Part shown: one piece after another, positions 45,602 to 55,512 of the stretch
Position numbering within the stretch: the stretch's first letter is position 1
How the letters are laid out: each line of letters opens with the position of its first letter
Source of the DNA: Nitrospinaceae bacterium
Lineage (GTDB): Bacteria; Nitrospinota; Nitrospinia; Nitrospinales; Nitrospinaceae
Direction: 5' to 3'
Assembly: GCA_029261535.1 (NCBI GenBank)
Contig: JAJDBF010000026.1
Location: forward strand, 1-64,000
DNA: 64,000 bases
The notes under the pieces: generated by a model
The model's database searches: none
What the model was told of the DNA's origin: nothing
What the model saw: the letters and a program-made list of their open reading frames with translations, nothing else
Position numbers and translations under genes: made by a program

Positions 45602-46798
45602 ATGACCATAAAGGTGGCACCCCGATGGGTGGATTGGGAAAAACTCGATGCGCCCATCAGTGAAGATAAACCCGAAGGTGACTCTCTGCGTTACGAGGGT
45701 GCCTATGACAAAATACAGGACGCACGCAAACAGGATAATCCCCGGCTCGATCAGGGTGTCTGGGAAACCGACCTGAAGCAGGCCGATTGGGACCGGGTCA
45801 TCCAGCACGCGAGGCAAGCCCTGGAAACACAATCCAAGGATTTGCAGATTGCCGCCTGGCTATTGGAAGCCTGGGCTTACCGGTACCGCTTTGAGGGAAT
45901 TCGCAATGGACTCGAAGTTCTTTTCCGGTTGTGTGAAAAATTTTGGGACACCGTGTATCCCCAGATCGACGAAGGAGATTTTGAAGCGCGACTCCGTCCT
46001 TTTGAGTGGATCAATTCAAAACTGGCGATTCAGCTAAAGTTGATCCCCTTGTCTGCGCCCCGGTTGTCCGAACACGAGTCCGTTACCTTTGCTGATTATG
46101 AAATAGCGTCCAGAAACGAAAACGAAGCAAGGAAAAACCAGCAGGCCCGGGAAAAACTGGAATCAGAAATCAATTACTCCCGGTTTTTTGCAAGTTGTGA
46201 TCACACGCCCCCTGAGTTTTATCGGGAACTGGCGACTCATGTGCAAGGATCACGCGACCGGCTTAGAAACCTGGAAGGGTTTCTGGATGATAAATGCGGC
46301 AAGGAATCACCCAGCCTGCTGGACTACCGGGAGGGATTACGGGCGATCAATCGCCTGTTGGATGAAATCCTGGAACGCCAGGGAATTTCAGCTGAGGAGA
46401 TCGACCCGCAACCCGTAGGCCAGCAACCCGTAGGCCCGGTGGAACAACCCATGAAGGAGGCAACGGACTCCGTGAGCAACGAGGCCCTTGATCTGGATGA
46501 AGACGGCACTGAATTGACCGGGCAGGAAGAAGGATCGTCAATGGGAAATGGAACACCAGGAGTGACTGGAAAAATTCGATCCCGAAGCGAGGCTTACCGC
46601 ATGTTGACTGAGGTAGCTGAATACCTCGAACGCACGGAACCTCACAGCCCCACACCGCATCTGGTCCGCCGGGCGGTGTCCTGGGGAGACATGACACTCG
46701 ACCAACTGCTGATAGAAATTGTCCGCGATGACAACGACCTCAGATTCATTTATGACTTGCTGGGGCTCGGTGATGGGCCTCCGGAAACAGAAGAGTAA
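45602..46798 (+). CDS. tssA: TssA, T6SS tail assembly cap protein
   Basis: A 398-residue protein. The N-terminal ImpA domain is plain: ADWDRVIQHARQALETQSKDLQIAAWLLEAW and GLEVLFRLCEKFWDTVYPQID. The C-terminus (about 325-390) has the short helical type, RSEAYRMLTEVAEYLERTEPHSPTPHLVRRAV, as in TssA proteins that prime baseplate assembly and cap the growing sheath. An acidic, Pro/Gln-rich linker joins the parts, including a near-exact short duplication QPVGQQPVGPV. Confidence 0.92.
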   Translation: MTIKVAPRWVDWEKLDAPISEDKPEGDSLRYEGAYDKIQDARKQDNPRLDQGVWETDLKQADWDRVIQHARQALETQSKDLQIAAWLLEAWAYRYRFEGIRNGLEVLFRLCEKFWDTVYPQIDEGDFEARLRPFEWINSKLAIQLKLIPLSAPRLSEHESVTFADYEIASRNENEARKNQQAREKLESEINYSRFFASCDHTPPEFYRELATHVQGSRDRLRNLEGFLDDKCGKESPSLLDYREGLRAINRLLDEILERQGISAEEIDPQPVGQQPVGPVEQPMKEATDSVSNEALDLDEDGTELTGQEEGSSMGNGTPGVTGKIRSRSEAYRMLTEVAEYLERTEPHSPTPHLVRRAVSWGDMTLDQLLIEIVRDDNDLRFIYDLLGLGDGPPETEE

Positions 46799-46889
46799 AG
46801 TTCAAAGGACTGTGATTTTTTTTCATTTTTTTGTTTTAAATTTTCCAACTTTTTATTAACCAGATGTACACCTCTAAAAAGGAGGGGAC

Positions 46890-47429
46890 ATGGCTGAAAG
46901 CATTCAACACAAGCTGGGCCGGGTTCGACCACCGAGAGTCCAGATCACTTACGATGTAGAAACTCTGGGTGCGATCGAAATGAAAGAACTTCCCTTTGTC
47001 GTCGGTATCCTGGCGGATCTCTCGGGTAATCCCGAAGAACCCCTGCCGTTGCTCAAGGAACGGAAGTTTGTTGAAATCGATCGTGACAACTTCAATGACA
47101 TTATGACCTCAATCGAACCACGCCTGACCATGCGGGTAAAAAACACCATCCTGGACGATGATTCCCAGCTCAATGTGGAATTAAAACTCCGGTGCATGGA
47201 TGATTTTGAACCTGTAGAAGTGGTCAAACAGGTCCCTGCCCTGCGCAAACTTTACGAAGCGCGCCAGAAGCTGAGTGACCTTCTCACCAAGCTGGACGGT
47301 AACGACGAACTCGACCGCCTGCTGGGTGAAGTTGTAGAAAACACGGAAGGTCTGAACGAAATGAAAGCCGCCCGCCCCGCCGATGAAGAAGGCGAAGGTG
47401 GTGACGGCGAGGAAGGAGGAGAAGGCTAA
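46890..47429 (+). CDS. tssB: TssB, T6SS contractile sheath small subunit
   Basis: Together with TssC it forms the contractile sheath. At 179 residues it has normal length; the start SIQHKLGRVRPPRVQITYDVET is the family signature, and DRDNFNDIM is also conserved. The C-terminus ends in a Gly/Glu-rich tail. A very strong ribosome site (AAGGAGGGG) lies a few bases before the ATG, fitting the high demand for sheath protein. The 90 bp before it are strongly T-rich on the plus strand. The stop overlaps the tssC start (TAATG). Confidence 0.95.
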   Translation: MAESIQHKLGRVRPPRVQITYDVETLGAIEMKELPFVVGILADLSGNPEEPLPLLKERKFVEIDRDNFNDIMTSIEPRLTMRVKNTILDDDSQLNVELKLRCMDDFEPVEVVKQVPALRKLYEARQKLSDLLTKLDGNDELDRLLGEVVENTEGLNEMKAARPADEEGEGGDGEEGGEG

Positions 47430-48907
47430 TGGCTGAAGAAACCAGTGCAGAAGGCGGAACCACAGCGGAAGAGCTGAACCTCGTCGACAATATTATTCAA
47501 AACGGCCGCATCGCTCGTGACGAATCCCAAACGGATTACGCCAGGGACCTCGTAGCCGAATTTGCCACCCAGATTCTGGACGAAGGCATGACGGTCAACG
47601 CCGATACGGTGGCGATGATCTCAAACCGCATCGCCCAGATCGATGAACTCATCACCAACCAGCTCAACGAAGTCATTCACAACGAGGCTTTTCAGCAGTT
47701 GGAAAGTTCCTGGCGCGGCATGAATTACCTCGTCATGAACTCGGAAACCAGCACCACCTTGAAACTCCGGTTGATGAATGTTTCCAAGAAGGACCTCCTC
47801 AAAGACCTGGAAAAAGCCGTCGAGTTTGATCAGAGCGCGCTGTTCAAAAAGGTTTACGAAGAGGAATACGGCACCTTCGGTGGGCATCCATTCAGCATGC
47901 TGGTCGGTGATTTCGAATTCACCCGCCATCCGCAAGACATGGCATTGCTCGAAAAGGTTTCACAGGTGGCCGCCGCCGCCCACGCTCCGTTTATCTCGGC
48001 GGCGCATCCGCGGCTGTTCGATCTCGACAGTTATACGGACCTCGGCGTTCCACGTGATCTCGCGAAGATTTTTGAAAGTGCTGAGCTCATAAAATGGCGC
48101 TCGTTCCGCGAATCAGAAGATTCCCGATACGTTACCCTGACTCTGCCGCGAGCGTTGATACGCCTGCCGTATGGTCCGGACACCGTGCCGGTGGAAGGCC
48201 TTGACTTTCGCGAGGATGTCGATGGTCGCGACCATTCAAAATACGCTTGGACCAATTCTGCCTGGGTATTGACCCAGCGGATCACCAACGCGTTTTCCCT
48301 GCACGGCTGGGTCGCCGCAATTCGCGGTGTGGAAGGTGGCGGTAAAGTTGAAGGTCTGCCCACGCATACCTTCAAGACCGACGAAGGCGATATCGCCCTC
48401 AAATGCCCCACCGAAATTTCCATCACCGACCGGCGGGAAAAAGAGCTCAACGACCTCGGCTTCATCTCCCTGTGCCATTGCAAAGGCACCGACTACGCTG
48501 CATTTTTTGGCGGCGCGACGACCAACAAACCCAAGGTCTACAACCTGGATGCGGCCAACGCCAACTCGCGCCTGTCCGCTTTGTTACCTTACGTTCTGAA
48601 TGCTTCACGCTTTGCGCATTATCTCAAGTCGATCATGCGCGACAAGGTGGGTAGCTTCATGACCAAGGACAATGTCGCCGCCTACCTCAACAACTGGATA
48701 TCAAGCTATGTCCTGTTGAGTGATGATGCAGGTCAGGAAACCAAGTCGAAGTACCCGCTGAGGGAAGCCCGTGTGGATGTCACCGAAATCCCCGGAAAAC
48801 CCGGTTGTTACAACGCAGTGGTATTCCTCCGACCGCATTTCCAGTTGGAAGAGTTAACGGCATCAATCCGGCTGGTGGCAGAACTGCCGCCTCCCGCTGG
48901 TGGCTAA
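47429..48907 (+). CDS. tssC: TssC, T6SS contractile sheath large subunit
   Basis: A 492-residue sheath protein coupled to tssB by a one-base overlap. Family landmarks include FQQLESSWRGMNYLV, FKKVYEEEYGTFGGHPFSMLVGDFEF, VAAAAHAPFISAAHPRLFDL, and the C-terminal LNNWISSYVL and FLRPHFQLEELTASIRLVAELP. Nothing is missing. A long hairpin follows between this gene and hcp. Confidence 0.96.
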   Translation: MAEETSAEGGTTAEELNLVDNIIQNGRIARDESQTDYARDLVAEFATQILDEGMTVNADTVAMISNRIAQIDELITNQLNEVIHNEAFQQLESSWRGMNYLVMNSETSTTLKLRLMNVSKKDLLKDLEKAVEFDQSALFKKVYEEEYGTFGGHPFSMLVGDFEFTRHPQDMALLEKVSQVAAAAHAPFISAAHPRLFDLDSYTDLGVPRDLAKIFESAELIKWRSFRESEDSRYVTLTLPRALIRLPYGPDTVPVEGLDFREDVDGRDHSKYAWTNSAWVLTQRITNAFSLHGWVAAIRGVEGGGKVEGLPTHTFKTDEGDIALKCPTEISITDRREKELNDLGFISLCHCKGTDYAAFFGGATTNKPKVYNLDAANANSRLSALLPYVLNASRFAHYLKSIMRDKVGSFMTKDNVAAYLNNWISSYVLLSDDAGQETKSKYPLREARVDVTEIPGKPGCYNAVVFLRPHFQLEELTASIRLVAELPPPAGG

Positions 48908-48918
48908 AAACTGATATA

Positions 48919-48954
48919 CTGCCCGGGTCATTCATTAAGTTGTGGCCCGGGCAG
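48919..48954 (+). promoter_or_regulatory. Strong hairpin between tssC and hcp
   Basis: Thirteen-pair stem (arms 48919-48931 and 48942-48954, with CTGCCCGGG facing CCCGGGCAG) around a ten-base loop, eleven bases after the tssC stop. No T-run follows. It may protect or process the mRNA so that hcp is made at a higher level than its neighbours, or act as a partial terminator. Confidence 0.5.
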
Positions 48955-49021
48955 GTTGTCACTCTCATTGTCACTTTTAAATGAAACATCCTAGTGACCT
49001 AAAAACTGAAAGGAGTCCTTC

Positions 49022-49525
49022 ATGGCTGGTGACATGTATATGGAAATAGATGGGATCAAAGGAGAATCCACAGATAAGGACCACAAAGACTGGTTTGAAA
49101 TCACGTCTTACAGCTTTAACGCCAATCAGCCGGCGGCGGCCACCCGCAGTACCGGGGGCGGTGCCACAGTTGAACGGGTTTACCTGTCTGATTTTTCTGT
49201 AACCAAATCAATGGACATTGGAACACCCGACATCTCCTCGGCCTGTTGTACCGGTCGGGCGCTCAAAAAAATCACGATCTCCTGCTGGCGTTCAGACGGT
49301 GCCGCAGCTAAACCTGTACCCGTTGAATACATCAAGTATGTATTGACTGATGCCATTATCACAAACTATTCCGTTTCCGGCGGTGCCGGTGATATTCCAA
49401 GTGAAGCGATCTCGTTCAACTACGCGAAGATCACCTGGAATTATCTGCCACAGAAAGAAGGCGGCGGCGGTAAGGAAGGAAACAAAGAATCCGGTTGGGA
49501 CCTGTTCAAGAATGAAGCGGTCTAA
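49022..49525 (+). CDS. hcp: Hcp (TssD), T6SS inner tube protein
   Basis: Hcp hexamers stack to form the tube expelled by the sheath. The 167-residue sequence begins MYMEIDGIKGES and contains FEITSYSFNANQP and the ISFNYAKITWNY strand near the C-terminus, all typical. A Gly/Lys-rich loop precedes the last 13 residues. AAAGGAG lies upstream of the ATG. It stands between tssC and tssE in the operon and is preceded by a hairpin. It overlaps tssE by 14 bases. Confidence 0.95.
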   Translation: MAGDMYMEIDGIKGESTDKDHKDWFEITSYSFNANQPAAATRSTGGGATVERVYLSDFSVTKSMDIGTPDISSACCTGRALKKITISCWRSDGAAAKPVPVEYIKYVLTDAIITNYSVSGGAGDIPSEAISFNYAKITWNYLPQKEGGGGKEGNKESGWDLFKNEAV

Positions 49526-50012
49526 GGATCTTTGGCCACGTAAGTCGAAACACGATCCCGCTCGTGCGGGGCTTCTTGACCGTCTGATCGATACTGATCT
49601 GAATTCCGGCGAGGAGCCCCGCCCACAGCGGACCTACACTAAAGACGAATTATTTCTCTCCATCATTCGTGAGATCGACCGGGTACTCAACACCCGTTGC
49701 ATCGTCTCTAAAACCAATCTCAAAAAACGCAAACGCAGTGTCCTGGATTACGGAGTGGCCGACACTACTGGCATGAACCCCCACTCCGAAGACGACCACT
49801 TCACCATTGCCCGAACCATCAAGGAAGCCATCACCCGCTATGAACCCCGCCTCCAGCAGGTCCAGGTCTCGGTCGATGCCATCACGCCCAATGAACGCTC
49901 TGTCGTGGTTCGGGTGGAAGGCATGGTCCAGTTGGATCACATACGAGAACCCGTTTCGTTTCCCATCGCCATACGAAGCGACACCGGCAAAGTGACTGTG
50001 AATGCTGAATAG
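49512..50012 (+). CDS. tssE: TssE, T6SS baseplate gp25-like protein
   Basis: A 166-residue baseplate wedge protein. The ATG at 49512 inside the end of hcp is chosen because the sequence RAGLLDRLID, the usual TssE opening, begins 19 residues later; the open frame to 49350 is overlap with hcp. The gp25 lysozyme-like fold is recognised from LSIIREIDRVLNTR, the LDYGVAD strand and an LQQVQVSVDAI region. The enzymatic residues of T4 gp25 are not expected to be kept. Confidence 0.9.
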   Translation: MKRSKDLWPRKSKHDPARAGLLDRLIDTDLNSGEEPRPQRTYTKDELFLSIIREIDRVLNTRCIVSKTNLKKRKRSVLDYGVADTTGMNPHSEDDHFTIARTIKEAITRYEPRLQQVQVSVDAITPNERSVVVRVEGMVQLDHIREPVSFPIAIRSDTGKVTVNAE

Positions 50013-51813
50013 CCAGGACGACCACCTCATCTATTTCCAACGGGAACTGACCTACCTGCGCAAGATGGGGCAGGCCTTTGCCGAAAAATATCCGAAAATC
50101 GCAGGCCGACTCGAACTCGGCACCGAACATAGTCAGGACCCTAACATCGAACGGCTCATTGAAGCCTTTGCCTTTCTGACCGCCCGCATCCAGATTTCCA
50201 TAGAAAACGAATTCCCGGAAGTCAGCTCAGCCCTGCTGAATGTTCTGTATCCGCACTTCATGAATCCGGTGCCGTCCATGAGCATCGCCCAGTTCACACC
50301 GGACCCTGAGCAAGGCATGTTGACCAGCGGACATCTCATCAAAAAACAAACGCCTCTGTTTTCCACCACGGGCCAGGGAGAAATCTGCCGTTTTCGCACC
50401 TGCTACCCGGTCACCCTGTGGCCGTTGGAGGTGGAAGAGGCTGTTTTTGAATCGACCGACAAATACGATTTCCTCGATCAAGCGTCAGACATCGCGACCG
50501 TCCTGCGTCTGCGCATCACCACACGTGGTGCGCCGCTCGACAAGCTCCAGCTCGACAACCTGGTGTTTTATCTCAATGACGAGTCGGCGACCTGTCATGA
50601 AATTTACGAACTACTGTTCTGCAATGTCCGGCAGGTTGGCCTGCTGACAGAAGATTCCAAAACACCGGTGTTCCTGCCGGAGGAAAGCATCACCCCGGTA
50701 GGCTTTGAAGCGGACGAAGATATATTGCCGTACAACCCGCTGGCGCATCCCGGCTATCGCATGTTGCAGGAATATTTTACGTTCCCGGAAAATTACATGT
50801 TCTTCCGTGTGAACCACCTCGATCGCATCACCTCTAAAAAATCCATCGACCTGCTCATCCTGCTCGATCGCAAACCGCGCGATCGCATGGTGATCACGCC
50901 GGACACGTTTTGTCTGGGTTGCACTCCAATCATCAACCTGTTCACCAAAACGTCGGAGCCGATCCGCCTGGAAGGCCGCGAAACCGAATACCGGATTCAG
51001 CCGGACCATCGACGTGAGCGCATCACCGAGATCCATTCCCTGCTCAAAGTCTCCGGCTCCTCCGACCCGAAAGACGAAACACGCAACTACGCTCCATTTT
51101 ATTCGTTCAATCACGAAATGACGGGCAAGGGTCAGGACGCTTTCTGGTACGCTTCGCGTCAGCAAACGGGACGAAAAGATTTACCGGGAACAGAGATGAT
51201 CCTCAGGTTCGTCGACTTGCAGTTCAACCCGCGGCAACCGCCATCCGAAATCGTGTTTGCGCATACGCTGTGTACCAACCGCGATCTGGCGGAACAATTA
51301 CCAGACAACGCCAAACTGCAAATTGAAGAAGCCGCGCCGTTACAATTCATCCGTTGTTTGCGCAAACCGACACCGCAACTCGTCCCCGCCATGCGCGGTG
51401 AAACACTTTGGAAGCTGATTTCGCACCTTTCGCTGAATCACCTTTCTTTTTCTGACGGGGGAGCCGGAAGCCTTACAGCCCTTAAAGAAATTCTTCGACT
51501 GTATAGTTTTTCCAACCGGCAATCTTCTGAGCAACAGATTCAAGGTTTGCGTGACATGCAATGCCGGAAAGTGATTCGTCGATCCGGCACCGAAGCCTGG
51601 CGAGGCTTTTGCCGGGGCACCGAGATCACACTGACCTTTGATGAAAAAGCCTACGTCGGTAACAGCGGCTTTTTGATGGCCTCGGTACTCAATCACTTTT
51701 TTGCTCTGTACGCATCCGTCAACTCCTTCACTCAACTCATCATCAAAAGCGCCCAGCGCGATGGAACCTGGAAACGATGGCAACCTATGGCTGGCGAAAA
51801 GATCATTCTTTAG
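50002..51813 (+). CDS. tssF: TssF, T6SS baseplate protein
   Basis: TssF forms the baseplate wedge with TssG and TssE. A 603-residue protein of normal length with the family start YFQRELTYLRKMGQAFAEKYPKIAGRLEL and EHSQDPNIERLIEAFAFLTARI. It overlaps tssE by 11 bases and tssG by 37 bases, showing translational coupling through the baseplate genes. Confidence 0.95.
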   Translation: MLNSQDDHLIYFQRELTYLRKMGQAFAEKYPKIAGRLELGTEHSQDPNIERLIEAFAFLTARIQISIENEFPEVSSALLNVLYPHFMNPVPSMSIAQFTPDPEQGMLTSGHLIKKQTPLFSTTGQGEICRFRTCYPVTLWPLEVEEAVFESTDKYDFLDQASDIATVLRLRITTRGAPLDKLQLDNLVFYLNDESATCHEIYELLFCNVRQVGLLTEDSKTPVFLPEESITPVGFEADEDILPYNPLAHPGYRMLQEYFTFPENYMFFRVNHLDRITSKKSIDLLILLDRKPRDRMVITPDTFCLGCTPIINLFTKTSEPIRLEGRETEYRIQPDHRRERITEIHSLLKVSGSSDPKDETRNYAPFYSFNHEMTGKGQDAFWYASRQQTGRKDLPGTEMILRFVDLQFNPRQPPSEIVFAHTLCTNRDLAEQLPDNAKLQIEEAAPLQFIRCLRKPTPQLVPAMRGETLWKLISHLSLNHLSFSDGGAGSLTALKEILRLYSFSNRQSSEQQIQGLRDMQCRKVIRRSGTEAWRGFCRGTEITLTFDEKAYVGNSGFLMASVLNHFFALYASVNSFTQLIIKSAQRDGTWKRWQPMAGEKIIL

Positions 51814-52805
51814 AGGACTGGCTCTACGCGGAAGGACACGCCTTCGAGTTTTTTCAGGCGGTTCGATTGCTGGAGACCCTCCATCCGGAACGCATTCCCG
51901 TTGGCGAAGGTTCCGATCCGTCCAAAGTCGTGGTCAAGTTCAAGGGAAAAACCGGGCTCGACTTCCCTCCCAACGAAGTCGACGAAGTGACACCCCCCGG
52001 GCAAGAAGGTGAAGCGATCAGCATGAAGGTCAACATCATGAGCCTCGCCGGAGCCTTGGGGCCGTTGCCCCATACTTACACGGAAGTGTTGCTGGAAAGG
52101 TTGAAATACAACGACACCGCCCTCCGCGATTTTCTCGACATCTTCAATCACCGGTTGATCTCGCTCCTGTACCGCGTACGCAAAACCATGCGACTCGGAT
52201 TTGATTTCAAGGAGCCGGGAAGCGATCCGTTCAACAGTTATTTCTTTTCCCTAATGGGCCTTGGAACCGGCGGCCTGAAGAACCGGCTGGAATCGCCGGA
52301 CAAATCCCTGCTGTTTTACACCGGCCTGCTCGCTCTTAAACCACGGTCACTTGCCGGCCTTGAAAACATCGCCTCTCATTTTTTCAATGTCCCGGTCAAG
52401 GGAGAGCCCTTGCAGGGAAGGTGGTATAATCTTGAAGAAGATCAGTTGACTTCTATAGGCATCTTTGGAAAAAACAGAACCCTCGGTCGGAACATCGTGC
52501 TCGGCAAAAAAGTCTGGGATCAGGAACGCACCTTCCGTCTGGTCTTGGGTCCGTTGACGTTCCGCCAGTTTGAAGATTTTCTTCCCATCAATCCAGGATT
52601 TCGCCACCTGTGTGAAATCACCCGGTTCTACACTGGCGATGAGTTCGATTTCGATGTCCAGTTGAAACTGAAAGCTCCCGAAGTTCCCACGTCGCGCCTC
52701 AGTAGCAGACAAGGTCCGCGCCTCGGCTGGACCTCCTGGCTACGAACACGTTTTTTCCGCAACGATGACGACCAGGTCGTCCTGTCACCCAACCGCATTT
52801 CTTAA
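51777..52805 (+). CDS. tssG: TssG, T6SS baseplate protein
   Basis: A 342-residue partner of TssF. The opening FFQAVRLLETLHPE, the LAGALGPLPHTYTEVLLERL motif and the FLDIFNHRLISLLYR region are diagnostic. The start lies 37 bases inside the end of tssF, a common arrangement for this pair. Confidence 0.94.
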   Translation: MATYGWRKDHSLEDWLYAEGHAFEFFQAVRLLETLHPERIPVGEGSDPSKVVVKFKGKTGLDFPPNEVDEVTPPGQEGEAISMKVNIMSLAGALGPLPHTYTEVLLERLKYNDTALRDFLDIFNHRLISLLYRVRKTMRLGFDFKEPGSDPFNSYFFSLMGLGTGGLKNRLESPDKSLLFYTGLLALKPRSLAGLENIASHFFNVPVKGEPLQGRWYNLEEDQLTSIGIFGKNRTLGRNIVLGKKVWDQERTFRLVLGPLTFRQFEDFLPINPGFRHLCEITRFYTGDEFDFDVQLKLKAPEVPTSRLSSRQGPRLGWTSWLRTRFFRNDDDQVVLSPNRIS

Positions 52806-52821
52806 AAGGCCCTGCACTGGC

Positions 52822-55512
52822 ATGAAATCTGACCTCAAGGAACTGATCGGCAAACTCAACGGCACCTGCCGGACCTGTCTTGAAACAGCCGCCGCGCTTT
52901 GTGTTTCGCAAACAAATTACAATGTTGAGATGGAGCACTTTCTGGTGAAACTCCTTGATGTGCCCGATTCCGACCTCACCCGCATCCTGAAAAATTACGA
53001 CCTCGATGCCAGTGAAGTGAATCGCGAACTCATGACAACCATCGATCAGTTTGATCGCGGCAACAACCGGACTCCTGCTTTTTCCCTGCACCTCATGCAG
53101 ATGTTTGAGGAAGGCTGGATCATGTCCTCCCTTGTCTTTGGAGAACCGCAAATCAGATCAGGGGCTATCCTTCTCGGATTGCTCAGCCACGAGGCACTGC
53201 GCGGTGTGCTGGTGGAATCATCAAAAACCTTATTGGATATTCCGCGACACAAACTAAGACAAGATGTCAAAGAGTTGTGCAAGGGAACCACCGAAGACTC
53301 CGGCCCAAAAACCACGGACGCCAAACGAAGCACCGGTCCGCAAGAAACCGGCTCAGGTTCGCAAACCCAGGAAAATTCCGGGTCAAATTCAAAATCAAAG
53401 AATCCGGCACTCGATCAATTCACCATCAACCTGACGGAGCGTGCTCGCGATGGGCTGATCGATCCTATCCAGGGGCGTGACTTTGAAATCCGGCAAGTGA
53501 TCGACATCCTCACCCGACGTCGACAAAACAACCCGATACTCACCGGCGAAGCGGGCGTTGGCAAAACCGCAGTGGCCGAGGGCTTTGCCCTGCGCATCGC
53601 CGTTGGTGATGTTCCTCCTTCCTTGAAACAGGTAGCCCTGCACAGCCTCGACCTTGGCCTTTTGCAAGCGGGAGCCGGTGTCAAAGGTGAATTTGAAAAC
53701 CGGCTCAAGTCCGTCATCAACGAGGTGAAGTCCTCGCCCACGCCGATCATCCTGTTCATTGACGAGGCCCACACCCTCATCGGCGCAGGTGCGGGAGGTC
53801 AGCAGGGCCAAAGCGACGCGGCCAATCTGCTCAAACCGGCTCTGGCCCGTGGCGAATTACGCACCATCGCCGCCACCACCTGGTCGGAATACAAAAAATA
53901 TTTTGAAAAAGACCCGGCCCTGACCCGACGTTTTCAAGTGGTCAAGGTGGATGAACCTGCCACCGATGTCGCCATCGACATGGTGCGCGGCATCGTCGGT
54001 CATCTTGAACAACACCACGAGGTCGTCATCCTCGATGAAGCGGTATCCGATGCGGTGATACTGTCGGACCGTTACATCACCGGACGCCAGCTTCCGGACA
54101 AGGCCATCAGCGTACTGGATACCGCCTGCGCCCGTGTCGGGCTTGGCCAAAATGCCACTCCTCCAAAAGTAGAAGACTCCCAACGCCGCATCGAACTTCT
54201 GCGACTTGAAATGGAAATCCTCAACCGCGAACAAGTCGCCGGTCGCTCACATAAAGAACGACTGGAAGGGCTGGAGTCACAATTGAAATCCACACAAACC
54301 GACCTTGAGGAATTGGAAAAGTGTTGGAATCAGGAACGCGACATGGTGAAAGAAATTCACCAACTGCGTGAGAAAGCTCAAGGGTCTTCAGAAAAAAATG
54401 ACGCCTCCAGCCTCCCTGGAAAATCCAATCAAAAAATAATTGATCTCGAAAAAAAGCTGGAAGACTTTCAGGGAGATGAACCGATGGTCCCGGTGTTCGT
54501 CGACTCGCGTGTGGTCGCTTCCGTCATCTCCAGCTGGACAGGGATTCCCGTTGGCAAAATGCTGACCAATGAAATCCAGAACGTACTCGACCTGAAAGCC
54601 AACCTGCAAGAACGCGTCATCGGTCAGGACACAGGCCTCGAAGCCATCTGCCGCAGAATACGCACCTCGCGTGCAGAGCTGGACGATCCGGGTAAGCCGG
54701 TGGGCGTGTTCATGCTGACCGGGCCAAGCGGCGTGGGAAAAACAGAAACGGCACTGGCGCTGGCGGACCTGCTCTATGGCGGGGAGCGCAACCTGGTGAA
54801 GATCAATATGTCGGAGTACCAGGAATCTTACACCGTATCCAATCTCAAAGGTTCGCCGCCGGGCTATGTCGGCTTCGGTCAGGGCGGTGTGCTCACCGAG
54901 GCGGTGCGCCGGGCACCTTACAGCGTGGTCTTGTTGGATGAAATCGAAAAAGCACATAATGACGTAGTCGAACTTTTTTATCAGGTATTCGACAAAGGCG
55001 AGATGGAAGACAGCGAAGGCGTACTGGTGGATTTCAAAAACACCGTCATCCTGCTCACATCGAACGCGGGCAGTGATGTGGTGATGCGTCTTTGCCAAAA
55101 CGGCAACGCCTCCCCCACGGCGGAAGAGCTTGAAAAAGCCCTGCGACCGGAGTTGCTTAAAATTTTCAAACCTGCTTTTCTCGGGCGCACCGTTATCGTG
55201 CCCTACTTCCCGCTGGGTGATGGCGAGATACGCAACATCACCCGCCTCAAGCTGGCAAAAATTCAGGACCGGTTTCAGAACAGTCACCGCGCCAGACTCA
55301 GCTTTGATGATGCTGTGGTCGAGGCGGTGGTGGAGCGTTGCACGGAAGTGGAATCCGGCGCGCGCAATGTGGATCACATCCTCACCCACACGCTCCTGCC
55401 CGATCTCGGGAAAACCATGTTGGAAAAAATGGCGGAGGGTATAAGCGTCGACACGGTGCAAGTGTCTTTGAATCCGGACGGCAACTTTGCCTATGAAATA
55501 AGGAACACGTAG
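52822..55512 (+). CDS. clpV: ClpV (TssH), T6SS sheath-disassembly AAA+ ATPase
   Basis: ClpV hexamers take apart the contracted TssB-TssC sheath for reuse. The ATG at 52822 is preferred over the in-frame 52765 inside tssG, because the N-domain begins [11 protein letters not shown] directly after it; 896 residues. Two AAA+ modules are complete: Walker [10 protein letters not shown] (about 238-246) with [13 protein letters not shown], and GPSGVGKTE (about 633-641) with [11 protein letters not shown]. The central coiled-coil lies at about 450-530. The N-terminal domain (about 1-150) that binds TssC is present, followed by a Ser/Thr/Gly-rich linker. Confidence 0.95.
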   Translation: MKSDLKELIGKLNGTCRTCLETAAALCVSQTNYNVEMEHFLVKLLDVPDSDLTRILKNYDLDASEVNRELMTTIDQFDRGNNRTPAFSLHLMQMFEEGWIMSSLVFGEPQIRSGAILLGLLSHEALRGVLVESSKTLLDIPRHKLRQDVKELCKGTTEDSGPKTTDAKRSTGPQETGSGSQTQENSGSNSKSKNPALDQFTINLTERARDGLIDPIQGRDFEIRQVIDILTRRRQNNPILTGEAGVGKTAVAEGFALRIAVGDVPPSLKQVALHSLDLGLLQAGAGVKGEFENRLKSVINEVKSSPTPIILFIDEAHTLIGAGAGGQQGQSDAANLLKPALARGELRTIAATTWSEYKKYFEKDPALTRRFQVVKVDEPATDVAIDMVRGIVGHLEQHHEVVILDEAVSDAVILSDRYITGRQLPDKAISVLDTACARVGLGQNATPPKVEDSQRRIELLRLEMEILNREQVAGRSHKERLEGLESQLKSTQTDLEELEKCWNQERDMVKEIHQLREKAQGSSEKNDASSLPGKSNQKIIDLEKKLEDFQGDEPMVPVFVDSRVVASVISSWTGIPVGKMLTNEIQNVLDLKANLQERVIGQDTGLEAICRRIRTSRAELDDPGKPVGVFMLTGPSGVGKTETALALADLLYGGERNLVKINMSEYQESYTVSNLKGSPPGYVGFGQGGVLTEAVRRAPYSVVLLDEIEKAHNDVVELFYQVFDKGEMEDSEGVLVDFKNTVILLTSNAGSDVVMRLCQNGNASPTAEELEKALRPELLKIFKPAFLGRTVIVPYFPLGDGEIRNITRLKLAKIQDRFQNSHRARLSFDDAVVEAVVERCTEVESGARNVDHILTHTLLPDLGKTMLEKMAEGISVDTVQVSLNPDGNFAYEIRNT

